Assembly: GCA_905221605.1 (NCBI GenBank)
Contig: CAJNDS010002081.1
Location: 445,976 to 509,975, forward strand
Direction: 5' to 3'
Origin: Symbiodinium natans
Lineage: Eukaryota > Sar > Dinophyceae > Suessiales > Symbiodiniaceae
DNA: 64,000 bases
Part shown: positions 1 through 10,401 of the stretch, in pieces
Layout of the letters: every line of letters starts with the position of its first letter
Numbering within the stretch: position 1 is the first letter of the stretch
Notes under the pieces: generated by a model
The model's input: only the letters and a program-made list of their open reading frames with translations
Told to the model about the DNA's origin: nothing
The model's database searches: none
Translations under genes and position numbers: made by a program

Positions 1-480
1 CCGTGCGGGATGTTTCAGGGAGTAGGTCCACACCTGACCATCTCAGAAGGTTCGGAAAATGCATTTCGGCTCATGGCCGGATAGGAAGGAGTGGCCGCGG
101 CGCGTGGTCAGGTTCGAGGCGTTGAGGTGCGGGCTCTTCTCCGAACTTTGGGCAGCAGGAGTGAACAAATGCACATGGTGTCATCGTAATGGTAGTCGGC
201 CCCCTAGGGGTCGACATTGAAGGGATGGGGTGCACAGATCTGAGTCTTTGTATGAGCCGTATGCCACGTGCGGAGGATGGGTGTCCCAAAGCGGGCGCTC
301 ATGTTTAGTGCACCCCAGATGAAGGGGCCAATTGTTCGCTGAACATCCGCTGACGACCACTTCGATGATTCCATTGTTTAATGCAGAGTGATGATGCAGG
401 TGCGGCTTGCGGACTGTCCTCACATCACACCAGTTGCATGTTGACACTTCAAGTCCTCGTCCTTAGGGGTTTGAGGGGTT
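1..480. other. unassigned unique DNA at window edge
   Basis: About 480 bases with no telomere tract. Short frames are open on both strands but none looks convincingly protein-like. The 3' end grades into degenerate TTTAGGG repeats. Confidence 0.4.
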
Positions 481-1000
481 TAGGGTTTCAAGGTTTAGGG
501 TGTAGGGTCTAGGGTTTCAAGGTTTAGGATGGTTTACGGTAGGGCTTGAGAGTTTGAGGGTTTTAAGCGTGTTGCTGTCAAGAACCCTCATCTTATGGAG
601 CCGTTTAAAACATTCCAAAATCCGTGTAGCTCGGAGGTTCATGAGGCACCCTGAACCCTCAACCCTCAACCCTCAACCCTAAACCCTAAACCCTAAACCC
701 TAAACCCTAAACCCTAAACCCTAAACCCTAAACCCTAAACCCTAAACCCTAAACCCTAAACCCTAAACCCTAAACCCTACGTACTTGGGGAGGCAGTTCG
801 TGCAGCTCCGCGCCAGCATGAGCCAATGAACCCCGAGCCAACGGCCGAAGAAAGGTTAGGAAAAGGGGGTGTCCAAATTCGGTCAAGCCTGGGTTTAGGG
901 TTTAGGGGTTTAGGGGTTTAGGGTTTAGGGGTTTGGGGTTTAGGGTCTTAGGGTTTGGGGTTTAGGGTTTAGGGTTTGGGGCTTGGGGTTGGGGGGCGTG
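481..1000. repeat. telomere-type tracts, both orientations
   Basis: Degenerate TTTAGGG-like repeats at 481-560, a regular CCCTAAA tract at about 660-777, and degenerate TTTAGGG repeats at 890-990. The strand switches within 250 bases, so this is internal repeat DNA, not a chromosome end. Confidence 0.95.
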
Positions 1001-1145
1001 GAGTTTACTGGCCGAAGTCTCAGGCCCGTCTACCTGCCCGCTGGCGCCCGAGATCTTGGAGTCTCAGGTCATTGTGTCGGTGGAGAGTGGTGGAGAGACG
1101 GGGTTTTGGATGTAGAGCCTCTTGAGATGTCCTAGAGGGGTCGGA

Positions 1146-1240
1146 ATAACTACTAGTAGTGTTCCCTTCTGGTCCCTTTATATACATATATATATATATA
1201 TACTAGAAGAACCCCCCCCCCCAACAAAAAAAAAAAAAAA
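1146..1240. mobile_element. short repeat element, family G copy 1
   Basis: The segment TACTAGTAGTGTTCCCTTCT followed by GGTCCCTTTATA recurs in altered form near 2,390 and at 34,900. Here it is followed by a TA microsatellite, a C run and an A run. Its outer ends are not defined. It is probably a non-autonomous repeat; no coding capacity is visible. Confidence 0.5.
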
Positions 1241-2383
1241 CCTGTTCTTCCCAGGTCTGTGACATCAAGCCTTTGCCAGTCTAGGGTTTCGGGTTTAGGG
1301 TTCAGGCACTTCCTGACTGGGAGATCGTCTTGTACTCTGCAAGGTCCACAGCCCAGCGTCAATGCGCTCGCGATCGCCCAGCCCCCACACGCAGGCCGGG
1401 AAGCATTGTGGCTCCCTGGCCAGGGGGGCTGCGGACTAATGTGGGTAATCGAAACAATTGACTAAAAAAGCTCGTGGGCTACTCCCTTGTGTTTGGGGGC
1501 CTGTTTCGTAATGAAATTGTAAAAGGAATTTGAATAAAGCTGGACACCATAAACTTCCGCAGGTTCTTATTCAAAACTACGTTTAGTTTTTGGCTCCCCG
1601 ACCCCCCGCCCTTCATCCCCGGGCCGCAATTGCCAGTAACCCTTGGCAATAGGGGGGACCCTCTATATTTGTAACGCTACGCGACCCGCCTTGGCCTGAG
1701 ATTCTGTAAGGAGGCAACCCAAACCAGGCGGTGGGTGGGGTGTGGGGCGGGTGGGAGGGAGGGGGGGGGGTGCGGGTGGGGGGGGGTGGGGATAAGAGGT
1801 GGGGTGCCTGCTGTGTGCTACCCAGACACCTACGGCCCGAGGCCTCGGCGGAGTTTTCCGGGAAAACGCCTAATCGCGGCTAACAGCAGTAAAGCGGGTG
1901 CAACATTAGGGTTTAGGGTTTAGGGTTTATTGATTGCTGGACTTGGCAGATGTGGGCGATCAGTGGGTCGCAGACCTGTTCCTATAACAAGAGGCACCTT
2001 TCGTGACAGACGACTCTCTGAACTGGTTTGGCCCGATGATCATAACTTCAATTGCGGCACGTATAGCACCACTTATAGTTACCCATAGACCTGCAAGTAA
2101 GCTCAAGCTTCCTTGCCCCCCCCCCCCCCCCCAATCTCTCTGAGGGTTTAGGGTTCAGGGTGTCGGGTCTGGGGGTTTAGGGTTTGGGGTTTAAAAGCTT
2201 CCTGCCCGAAATGGTGCAGGGTCCGATGGCGAACATGGCGATGAGCTGGACGCACATCGGGCATGAGGCGGCTCGGACTGCTGGAAAGCCTCCGCTTAGA
2301 ACTGCGATGTGCCATATAGGGGCAAAATACTACTATAGGGGTAGTATCGGGTTTAGGGTTTAGGGTTGAGGGTTTAGAAATAG

Positions 2384-2610
2384 TTGCGAGTATCATTCCT
2401 TTGTGGTCCCTTTATAATTATACTATAGTGACCCCCCCAAAACCCTATTCTAACTAAACCCTTCCCCCTAATATTAGACCCCCCCCCCCCCCCCCCGCTA
2501 CCCCCTACCCCCTAATATTAAACCCCCTCCCCCCACCCTATAGTTCTATTACAGTATTTGGGGGGGGGGGGAATTTAATATTGGGGGGAAGGGATTATTA
2601 AGGCCCCTAT
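2384..2610. mobile_element. family G copy 2, with C/G homopolymer runs
   Basis: Contains the core TTGTGGTCCCTTTATAATTA shared with 34,920, then C-rich degenerate repeats, a C run, a G run, and ends near AAGGCCCCTATA, which also closes the copy at 34.9-35.03 kb. Confidence 0.45.
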
Positions 2611-2700
2611 ATGATGGGTCTACACCTCGTACCAAAGCCCGAGTTCTACGGAAGCCCCATCAGGTCCGCTTTTTGTAGAAGCTCATGTCAAAAGTGCGAT

Positions 2701-2746
2701 GTAGGGTTTAGGGTTTAGGGTTTAGGGTTTAGGGTTTAGGGTTTGC
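2701..2746 (+). repeat. TTTAGGG tract
   Basis: Six regular TTTAGGG units directly after unique sequence. It is typical of the short internal tracts in this window. Confidence 0.95.
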
Positions 2747-3102
2747 TGCATGGCCTTGAGAGCTTTGGTTCAGGCATCTCAGTTTGCCATGCTTCCAGAT
2801 TTCCGAGCCGGCCTCTCAGCATTCGTGCTCTGCATTGATTAGGGTTTAGGGTTTAGGGATTGATACCATTCAGATGGAAGCCCTCATCAGGGGGATACTC
2901 GTACCATGCGGTGTTCAACCCCAGCGAAAAGAGTGACAGAGGCACTTTTGTTACTGCAATTCCATTCCCAAAGACAGTGTGTGATGGTGTAGGAAGTCTA
3001 CACATTGACATGGGAATAGGGTTTAGGGTTTCGGGCTTAGGGCTTAGGGTTTAGGGCTTAGGGCTTAGGGTTTAGGGTTGAGGGTTTAGGGCCCAACAGA
3101 AG

Positions 3103-3250
3103 GGCAAGAGGCGTCCAAAAGTGCGCGTGAATGGGCTGTCGGAAGTAGAACCCAGCCTATCAGCTGCCATCCGAACGTTCAGCACGGTCTCCAAGAGGCC
3201 AGGGCCATGCGTGATCATGAGTAGAGGGCCGACTATGGTTAAGTTTAGGG
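3103..3250 (+). CDS. candidate exon, unrecognised
   Basis: An open + frame lies between a TTTAGGG tract and the TATATG array. It reads GLSEVEPSLSAAIRTFSTVS in the middle, with mixed polar and hydrophobic composition unlike the repeats around it. No family recognised. The opposite strand is also open but looks less protein-like. Splice borders are not determined. Confidence 0.4.
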
Positions 3251-3307
3251 ATATCATAAAGATATGTGTATATGTTTAGAGACATGTAAGTAGATTGAAT
3301 ACTACAT

Positions 3308-3535
<228 letters not shown>

Positions 3536-3560
3536 TATATGCCTATATACAGCTACACAG

Positions 3561-3626
3561 GTTACCTTTGAAGCTCACCAAAGAGTTTTGTGCTATGAGT
3601 GAAGAGAAATGCTTCGATGGAATGGG
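3561..3626 (+). CDS. candidate exon, unrecognised
   Basis: It follows an ACACAG|G acceptor and reads LPLKLTKEFCAMSEEKCFDG before a possible GT donor at about 3,627. A family A repeat element starts about ten bases further on, so that element would lie in the following intron. Confidence 0.4.
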
Positions 3627-3635
3627 GTGTGGGCC

Positions 3636-3730
3636 CACTTGGAGGTTCATGGGTACTTATATCCCCAACGATAAGTCTACTTCTAGCCTACTTAGACGTA
3701 GGGGGCTTGTAAGTACAGTTATTGTTGGGG
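3636..3730. mobile_element. family A inverted-repeat element, copy 1 (one end)
   Basis: Begins with ACTTGGAGGTTCATGGGTAC, the terminal sequence shared by seven loci in the window. The matching right end (ACCCATGAACCTCC) is not seen here, so the copy is partial or diverged. Confidence 0.6.
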
Positions 3731-3731
3731 T

Positions 3732-4050
3732 TTAAACCCTAAACGACCCTAAAGCCTAAACCCTAAACCCTAAACCCTAAACCCTAAACCCTAAACCCTA
3801 AACCCTAAAACCCTAAACCCTAAACCCTGAGCCTCGTTGGGGTTACAAGTTCCCTGAACCTCCAACCAGAAAGCACTGGTTCCAGGCCCAGGCTCGGTCA
3901 ACGAGCCCCCCCCAGCCTTCCCCCGCGCAGCTCCCCGTCCAGGCGCGTAGTGGGGTTTTTGCTGAACCCTAAACCCTAAACCCTAAACCCTGAACCCTAA
4001 ACTCTAAACCCCAAACCCTAAACGCCAAACCCTAAATCCTGAACTTATAT
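3732..4050. repeat. CCCTAAA tracts flanking a candidate exon
   Basis: CCCTAAA tracts at 3,732-3,828 and 3,965-4,045. The unique stretch between them is annotated separately. Confidence 0.95.
3829..3962 (+). CDS. candidate exon, unrecognised
   Basis: Open + frame bounded by CCCTAAA tracts on both sides, reading PRWGYKFPEPPTRKHWFQAQ. The composition is protein-like and rich in Pro and aromatics. The true splice borders are unclear because no AG|G lies exactly at the left edge. Confidence 0.35.
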
Positions 4051-4416
4051 ATATATGTATATATACATATATACCTTTTTTATATTTTTTTCAATATTTT
4101 TTTGGGGGGGGAGAAGGGTGTTTAAGGTTTATGGTTGCTAGCGCCCAAACCCACCCTGAAGGGTTGGGCTTAGGCTCACAGAGTCCGATGCGCAGCATTG
4201 ACACCCTAAACCCTCAACCGTAAACCCTAAATCCCTAAATCCCTAAATCCCTAAATCCCTAAATCCCAAACCCTAAACCCTAAACCCTAAACCCCGGAAG
4301 CATATCCCAGAACCCTGAGGCCTTTTCGAGAGGCCCATCTCATGCGGGTAGCTTCCCCCATGCAGACCTCAGGGTTTAGGGTTTAGGGTTTAGGGTTTAG
4401 GGTTTAGGGTGTAGGG

Positions 4417-4553
4417 CTATTCTATGACCTCCTCGAGCAACAGGCCCTTCTAGAATCCCACGTGGCAGGCCGCTGCTCGGCGCCGACCATCGGACTTTGC
4501 GGTGGGCACGACGAGCCCTCGTGCCAGCCCTCGTGCCAGCGTCCTGGTGGTGT
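4417..4553 (+). CDS. candidate exon, unrecognised
   Basis: A unique stretch between a TTTAGGG tract (left) and a CCCTAAA tract (right). The + frame reads FYDLLEQQALLESHVAGRCS. The first half looks helical; the end carries a CQPSCQ repeat caused by a duplicated CTCGTGCCAGCC. Confidence 0.4.
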
Positions 4554-4556
4554 AAA

Positions 4557-4765
4557 CCCTAAACATCCCTAAACCCTAAACCCTAAACCTTAAACCCTAA
4601 ACCCTAAACCCTAAGCCCTAAGCCCCTAAGCCCTAAAGCCCTAAAGCCCTAAAGCCCTAAAGCCCTAAAGCCCTAAAGCCCTAAAGCCCTAAAGCCCTAA
4701 AGCCCTAAAGCCCTAAAGCCCTAAAGCCCTAAAGCCCTAAAGCCCTAAAGCCCTAAACCCTATCC
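4557..4765 (-). repeat. CCCTAAA tract turning into a CCCTAAAG array
   Basis: CCCTAAA units at 4,557-4,615 change into about 16 copies of the 8-base variant CCCTAAAG, then return to CCCTAAA. The block of one variant suggests local spread by slippage. Confidence 0.97.
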
Positions 4766-4768
4766 GGA

Positions 4769-4885
4769 TTCTTGGCCCGAGGGCGTCCACTGTGGGCGAT
4801 TTCCCAAAGGCAAGGCATCAGGCCACGCCGAGCGTGTCGAAGTGCCATCGGTTCTCGGTTATCTCTTCCCTCGGTCGGGGTTGGG
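4769..4885 (+). CDS. candidate exon, unrecognised
   Basis: The + frame reads SWPEGVHCGRFPKGKASGHA and stays open to the next TTTAGGG tract. No motif recognised. Confidence 0.4.
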
Positions 4886-5019
4886 CATGAGTAGGGCTTA
4901 GGGTTTAGGGTTTAGGGTTTAGGGTTCAGGGTTCAGGGTTCAGGGTTCTGGGTTTGGGGGTTCTGGGTTTGGGGTTTAGTGGGTTTGAGCTTGCCATGAC
5001 ACTTAAGGCCTTCTCTCCG

Positions 5020-5110
5020 AGAAGTACAGACAGGTCGCCGGCCGCCGCCTCATGAATTCTCGATACCTTGCGGGAACGCTTCGAGCGCCAGACACTGCCG
5101 AAGGCTACCA
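5020..5110 (+). CDS. candidate exon, unrecognised
   Basis: The + frame reads EKYRQVAGRRLMNSRYLAGT after a CCGAG end; GACAG|G is an alternative acceptor inside it. It ends at a stop 4-5 codons after a possible GC donor (GAAG|GCTACC). Confidence 0.4.
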
Positions 5111-5424
5111 GTGATGAGAACGATATGAACCCTAAACCCTCAACCCTAAACCCTAAACCCGAAACCCTAAACCCTAAACCCTAAACCCTAAACCCTAAAC
5201 CCTAGGGCTTGGTGAATGAGAGGGGGCTCCGAGGGTTGTTGGTGAGTCTAGACTGGGGGGTGTCTTTTTGGGGATACGCGTGGAAGATACCCTACTTCAC
5301 AAACCCTAAACCCTGATTCTATTCTTCTTTCAGATTCCTACATATAACCCCAAACCCTAAACCCCAAGCCCAAAACCCTAAATCCTAAACCCTAAACCCT
5401 GATTGCATTCTTATCTTCCTACAT

Positions 5425-5530
5425 CTAGAGCAGCTGACCGAGGGCATCAGCAGCCGGCCCTCCGACTTCTCCCCGGCGCAAGCCTTGGCATGCACAAGAC
5501 AAGCTGAGCTTGTAGACGCGGGCCTCAGAG
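5425..5530 (+). CDS. candidate exon, unrecognised
   Basis: The + frame reads EQLTEGISSRPSDFSPAQAL between a degenerate CCCTAAA tract and a TTTAGGGG tract. Strongly protein-like; no family recognised. Confidence 0.45.
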
Positions 5531-5690
5531 GTTTAGGGGTTTAGGGTTTAGGGGTTTAGGGGTTTAGGGGTTTAGGGGTTTAGGGATTTAGGGTTTGGGG
5601 TGTAGGGTTTTGGGGTAGGGGTTTAGGGTTTAGTGGTTTGGAGTTTAGGGGTTTAGGGGTTTAGGGGTTTAGGGGTTTCGGGTCTCAGGG
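5531..5690 (+). repeat. TTTAGGGG variant tract
   Basis: Mostly the 8-base unit TTTAGGGG, with some TTTAGGG, TTTGGGG and TTTAGTG units. Confidence 0.95.
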
Positions 5691-5691
5691 G

Positions 5692-5785
5692 AGGTGTCGA
5701 CAGTGCCGGCCGCTTTGCTAGCAACCTGCTCACCATGACTGCAGAGGTCGTGACATGGAGCATGGTGTAGGGGATGCCTTTACTC
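5692..5785 (+). CDS. candidate exon, unrecognised
   Basis: The + frame reads DSAGRFASNLLTMTAEVVTW up to a TAG. Composition suggests a helix. Borders unresolved. Confidence 0.35.
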
Positions 5786-6191
5786 TGCTGTCGTTTCCAA
5801 TTTCCCGTTTCCTTCGCAACCCTAAACCCTAAGCCCTAAATCCTAAACTCTAAACTCTTCGTGCAGGGCACGGCAGTTGATTCGGTGAGGGCCTGAGTGA
5901 GAGGGCGTGCTTCCCGAGACCACGTGCGTCCGAGCTGCTTCGCTGCGTATTCTATTGATATGTGGGCAGTTCTCTAACTTACGGTGGACCTTTTTTGGGG
6001 TGCCCGCAATAAGAGGGTCCACCTAATTAGAAGGATGCCCAAACAAATATGTCTTAGAGAAGTGACCAATCTGTCATACAAGGGATCCCGCACAGCAACT
6101 TAGGGTTTAGGGTTTAGGGTTTGGGGTTCGGGGTTTAGGGTTTAGGGTTTAGGGTTTCGGGTTCGGGGTTTAGGGTTTAGGGTTTAGGGCT

Positions 6192-6293
6192 CAGTGCAGA
6201 CGACTTGCCAACGTAGCCTGGGAGCACGCGCATCTCACCGCAAGGACCTTTGCAGCAACAGCGACGTCTCTCGGCCCGGGGCTAAGATGTGCT
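6192..6293 (+). CDS. candidate exon, left of family A copy 2
   Basis: The + frame reads RRLANVAWEHAHLTARTFAA. It stops where the family A element begins, and another protein-like frame starts right after the element. This fits the element lying within an intron. Confidence 0.45.
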
Positions 6294-6294
6294 T

Positions 6295-6408
6295 CTTGAA
6301 GGTTCATGGAAGGGTTATAAGTAGGGTAACTATAGCTATCACTGGCTATAACCTTACTTGCTTAAGGTACTTGTAACCCTACTTATGACTACCCATGAAC
6401 CTCCAAGT
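6295..6408. mobile_element. family A inverted-repeat element, copy 2 (complete)
   Basis: About 114 bases with terminal inverted repeats CTTGAAGGTTCATGG and ACCCATGAACCTCCAAG, and internal ATAAGTAGGGT/ACCCTACTTAT inverted segments. There is no coding capacity. It sits between two candidate exons, so it behaves like an introner or intronic MITE. Confidence 0.75.
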
Positions 6409-6410
6409 GG

Positions 6411-6469
6411 GAGCAGGCCAATGCAGTTTTCCTGTGCAGTCTTCTGAAGACTGCTCTTGAGGTGACTAG
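6411..6469 (+). CDS. candidate exon, right of family A copy 2
   Basis: The + frame reads EQANAVFLCSLLKTALEVT up to a TTTAGGG tract. It probably continues the candidate exon at 6,192. Confidence 0.45.
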
Positions 6470-6540
6470 GGTTTAGGGTTTAGGGTTTAGGGTTTAGGGT
6501 TTAGGGTTTAGAGTTTAGGGTTTAGGGTTTTGGAAATCCG

Positions 6541-6655
6541 TGCCGTAGGAGTCAAGTGACACTGACATGAAGTCGTTGCTCGCTCCCGAGGGACGTCCTT
6601 GGAAGCCCGGTATCTGGAGGTCTCCTCGTCCGGGCCTCGAAAACGCAAACCCAAC
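6541..6655 (+). CDS. candidate exon, unrecognised
   Basis: The + frame reads ESSDTDMKSLLAPEGRPWKP and continues rich in Pro, Arg and Trp. Flanked by TTTAGGG tracts. Confidence 0.4.
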
Positions 6656-6671
6656 CTTTTGATCCACCTCC

Positions 6672-6880
6672 GGTTTAGGGTTTAGGGTTAGGGTTACCCT
6701 AAGCCCTAAGCCCTAAGCCCTAAGCCCTAAGCCCTAAGCCCTAAGCCCTAAGCCCTAAGCCCTAAACCCTAAACCCTAAACCCTAAACCCTAAACCCTAA
6801 ACCCTAAACCCTAAGCCCTAAGCCCTAAGCCCTAAACCCTAAACCCTAAACCCTAAACCCTTAACCCAAGCCCCAAACCC
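6672..6880. repeat. head-to-head telomere-type tracts
   Basis: A short TTTAGGG run meets a long CCCTAAG/CCCTAAA run at about 6,695, forming an inverted junction (TTAGGGTTACCCTAAG). The CCCTAAG variant occurs as two homogeneous blocks. Confidence 0.95.
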
Positions 6881-7189
6881 GAATTCGAGTCCTTGCTTAC
6901 CTGGCTCTTGGGTTCCTTGGGGGTTCAGGGTCCAGGATTTGGGGTTGGCATGTTTTCCGATTATGGTCCTGATTTGGGGGGGGCACCCTACACGTAGGGT
7001 TTAGGGTTTTGGCGTCTGGCCTTCGATTATACAGTAGGGTTTAGGGTTTAGGGTTTAGGGTTCAGGGTTTAGGGTTTCAGTAGGTCGCCCGCAAGGGGGC
7101 CCAGAAGAGTTCCCGCGATTTGCCTGGGACCAAGGACGATCCCTGGCTCGGCGTGGCAGTGCGATCTCCACTTAGGCAGGCCCTCAACC

Positions 7190-7820
7190 CTAAACCCTAA
7201 ACCCTAAAGCCTAAACCCTAAAGCCTAAACCCTAAACGGGCTAAGCCCTAGAACCCCCCAAAGCCTACACCCTAAAGCCCAAACCTACACCCTAATAGCC
7301 CCGTAACCCCAAAACCCTAAAGCCCCAACACCTACCCACACATCCACAAGCCTAAATCCCCAAAGCACCAGAACCCCAAAACCCTACATAATCTTAAAAG
7401 CCAAAAAATCAAAAACCTAAAGACAAAGATGTACCAAAAAGACCCTCAACCCCCAAGCAAGATTGCAGAAGCCAAACTCAAAAAACCTATAAACAAAAGA
7501 TACCCCCCCAAGACCATCAAGCCCAACATAGAATCTTAAAGCCATAAACTCAAAAGCCTAAAAACCAAAAGATACCTCCCCCCCCAAAAAAACTCAACCC
7601 CCAAAAAGAATCTTAAAAACCAAAGACTCAAAAGCTTAAAAACAAAAAGATACCCCCCCTCACACAAAAAAATGGAAACCCTCAACCCCTAAATAAAATC
7701 TTCAAAGTCAAAACCTCAAAATCCTAAAGATAGCCCTCAACACCCTAAACATAACCTCAAAAACAAAGCTCAGGCCTAGAAACAGAACACAACACCCCAA
7801 ACCCTAAACCCATTGCTCTA
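7190..7820. repeat. degenerate CCCTAAA repeats and a roughly 95-base tandem array
   Basis: CCCTAAA repeats decay into an A/C-rich array. From about 7,380 to 7,735 a unit of about 95 bases recurs four times (marks: AATCTTAAAAGCC, CTCAAAAGCCTAAAAAC, AAAAGATACC, then a C run). It probably began as a telomere-type tract that was re-amplified as a longer unit. Confidence 0.75.
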
Positions 7821-7861
7821 AAGCCCAGCGCCCGAGAGAGTTTCGGGGTTTAGTGGTTTTG

Positions 7862-7935
7862 CCCTAAACCCTAAACCCTAAACCCTAAACCCTAAACCCT
7901 AAACCCTAAACCCTAAACCCTAAACCCCAAACCCT
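7862..7935 (-). repeat. CCCTAAA tract
   Basis: About ten regular units following an inverted TTTAGTGG boundary. Confidence 0.95.
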
Positions 7936-8382
7936 AACTGCAGTCGGAAGTTCACGCCTGGGCTCAGGAGCCCTGGTCGGGAGCTGCGTGACCCCGGACG
8001 TCCGCCTGGATCCTACAAAAGACCCTCAGGTGGTTTAGGGTTCAGGGTTTAGGGTGTAGGGGTTTCGGGTTTCGGGGTTTAGGGTGTCGGGGTTTAGGGG
8101 TTAGGGTTTAGGGCTTCATAGGGGCTGATGATTCAGGGTTCCGGGGTTTAGGGTTCGGGGGCTTCAGGATTTAGGGTTTGGGGCTTTGTTTATTTCCGGG
8201 TTTGTGCTTTGGGTCTTGGGTTTTGGAACGCAGGAATGACTCTGAACCCTACGCCTACACCCTGCACCATGAGGGTTTCTCCTTACGAATGCAGATTCCC
8301 TGCCCAAGGGATTGCTGGGCTCGCTCTGGGCAGTGCGTTTGTCATCTGGTGGTTAAGGTTTAGTTTAGTTAGGGCTGATACA

Positions 8383-8552
8383 ACTACTGGCCCAAAACCC
8401 CCCTCAGAAAAAAAAAAAAAAAACGATATCATTATCCCTATATGACCCTTTATAAGGCAGATTTTTTCAGGTTTGGTCTCAGCAACTAGTAGGATCAAAA
8501 TCCCCATAAGGCAGAACAGTTGTAAGTTTGTTGGGGTTTCTTAAGCAAATAG
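8383..8552. mobile_element. family C elements, copies 1 and 2 (overlapping)
   Basis: The first copy runs from ACTACTGG with an A17 run to CAGCAACTAGTAGG. A second starts in CTAGTAGG and ends at GGGGTTTCTTAAGCAAATAG, the conserved right end of family C. The overlap suggests nested or tandem insertion. Confidence 0.55.
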
Positions 8553-8553
8553 A

Positions 8554-8854
8554 AACCCTAAACCCTAAACCCTAAACCCTAAACCCTAAACCCTAAACCC
8601 TAAACCCTAAACCCTAAACCCTAAACCCTAAACCCTAAACCCTAAACCCTAAACCCTAAACCCTAAACCCTAAACCCTAAACCCTAAACCCTAAACCCTA
8701 ACCCCTAACCCCTAAACCTTAACCCTAAACCCTAAACCCTAAACCCTAAACCCTAAACCCTAAACCCTAAACCCTAAACCCTAAACCCTAAACCCTAAAC
8801 CCTAAACCCTAAACCCTAAACCCTAGGCCCTAAACCCTAAACCCTAAACCAGTA
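8554..8854 (-). repeat. long CCCTAAA tract
   Basis: About 40 units, nearly perfect, with a short CCCTAACC interruption at 8,697-8,715. One of the longest regular tracts in the window. Confidence 0.98.
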
Positions 8855-9027
8855 GTACAGGGGGTTAAGGCAAAACTGACTTGGCACATTCCCAGGGCGC
8901 AAGCTGGTCCTCTTCGCAGACCGGCCGGCTCCATAGATTCGAGCCAACCGAGGATTTCCCGGGTTTAGGGTTCAAGGTTAAGGGTTTAGGGTTTAGGGTT
9001 TAGGGTTTAGGGTTTAGGAGCTTAGTG

Positions 9028-9127
9028 TTGGGATGTTCCCCCTTATACTAACAGTCCTGAAGAGCGATTATACTAGGGGGTACCAGAATCCCTATTCAGG
9101 GTTGTCAGAAAAGGGGGAACATCCCAA
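9028..9127. mobile_element. family B inverted-repeat element, copy 1 (complete)
   Basis: 100 bases with terminal inverted repeats TTGGGATGTTCCCCCTT and AAGGGGGAACATCCCAA. Internally it has AACAGTCCT and GGGATT/AATCCC arms. Other copies are at 10.1, 31.5 and 47.7 kb. Confidence 0.85.
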
Positions 9128-9301
9128 GTTTAGTGTAAAACTAGGGTTTGGGGTTTGAGCTTGATGTTTTAGGCTGCAGGATTCCTTGAGTAGCGCAAAG
9201 AAGAACCTAAAGCCTAAAGCCTAGACCCTGAACCCTGAATCCTGAACCCCTATGCTCGTCACTAGGCACCTGGCAGTATCGGGTTTGCAGGGTTTTTCGG
9301 G

Positions 9302-9478
9302 GTACAGGGTTTACAGGGTTTACAGGGTTTACAGGGTTTACAGGGTTTACAGGGTTTACAGGGTTTACAGGGTTTACAGGGTTTACAGGGTTTACAGGGT
9401 TTACAGGGTTTACAGGGTTTACAGGGTTTACAGGGTTTACAGGGTTCACAGGGTTCACAGGGTTTACAGGGATTACAG
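9302..9478 (+). repeat. GGGTTTACA array
   Basis: About 18 copies of the nine-base unit GGGTTTACA. It differs from the telomere unit by an inserted CA and is in frame, so it creates a Tyr-Arg-Val repeat frame that is not a real gene. Confidence 0.97.
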
Positions 9479-9668
9479 GGTTTTTAGCGCTTGTATAGGG
9501 ATTTTAGGGTGTAGGGGGTTTCATTTTGCCATAGGTTTGGTACCAACACATCCGGCGCCGAGGTTCCCAGCATCACCAGCCCCGAATGGGCAGAGCAGGC
9601 CGGGGGTGATCCCTTTTGCTCCGGTGTGGCAATGATGAGCGGGTCTGCTCTTGCAGAGCAAGAGCAAG

Positions 9669-9807
9669 CTACGATTTGCTTAAGAACCCCTCCCCCCCCC
9701 CCCCCCCCCCAAAAAAAAAAAAAAAAAAAGTTTCAAAGCACACCATCAGAACCCCTATACTAGCCTTTTTTTCTTGAGGGGGGGGGGGTGTTCTGAAGCA
9801 AGTAGTC
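9669..9807. mobile_element. family C element, copy 3
   Basis: Starts CTACGATTTGCTTAAGAACC and ends GTTCTGAAGCAAGTAG, giving a clear terminal inverted repeat. The interior has a C run followed by an A run of about 20 and a G run near the right end. Confidence 0.75.
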
Positions 9808-9916
9808 GCAAGAACGCCATTTGGGCATCGCCCAGGGTGCTTGCCGAGCCTTTGCGTAAGCCCAGGCCACGTCGGCCCAGATCGTATGATCCCCTTATAA
9901 TCAGAGCCCCAATAAC

Positions 9917-10013
9917 CCAGGGACTCCAACATCCCTAAATTAAGGAATATTCCTTACAGTATAAGAGGGGTTTATGGAATATTCCTTAATTAAGGGGTAT
10001 TGGAGTCTCTGGG
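9917..10013. mobile_element. palindromic element, family I
   Basis: 97 bases, nearly a full palindrome. CCCAGGGACTCCAAC at the left pairs with TTGGAGTCTCTGGG at the right, and TTAAGGAATATTCC occurs in both arms. The loop is only about 20 bases. No second copy seen. Confidence 0.75.
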
Positions 10014-10061
10014 AAGGTACCCTCAATGTTGCAAAGGCCCATGTGTCTGTATGGCTCCTGC

Positions 10062-10158
10062 CTAACAGTCCTACTCACAGTCCTGACTTCCTTAGTAGGG
10101 ATTATAAGAGGCAGTACTGTTCTCCCAAGGACGGCTAGTAGAAAGGGGAACATCCCAA
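10062..10158. mobile_element. family B element, copy 2 (left end lost)
   Basis: Retains AACAGTCCT, GGGATTATAA and the right terminus GGGGAACATCCCAA; the left terminus TTGGGATGTT is not visible. Confidence 0.6.
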
Positions 10159-10239
10159 TGTCCTACCCTAAACCCTAAACCCTAAACCCTCAACCCTCAA
10201 CCCTAAACCCTAAACCCTAAACCCTAAACCCTAAACAGA

Positions 10240-10325
10240 GTGTTTGGGGACAGTCTTGAACAGGCAGAGGAGGGCCAGCCGGTTCTGCCAGCTCCACAGC
10301 TGCCGGCTCTGGAGGCAATTTCCCA
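10240..10325 (+). CDS. candidate exon, unrecognised
   Basis: The + frame reads VFGDSLEQAEEGQPVLPAPQ between a CCCTAAA tract and a TTTAGGG tract. Acidic and Pro-rich. Confidence 0.4.
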
Positions 10326-10401
10326 AATTGGGGTTTAGGGTTTAGGGTTCAGGGTTCAGGGTTTAGGTTTAGGCTAGGGTTTGCCTGTCACTCTCTCCTT
10401 G

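Noticed and set aside
7240-7860. A gene in the A/C-rich stretch
   Set aside because: It is a degenerate tandem array with no long frame.
9207-9635. Tyr-Arg-Val and Asn-Pro-Val repeat proteins
   Set aside because: Artefacts of the nine-base GGGTTTACA array, open on both strands.
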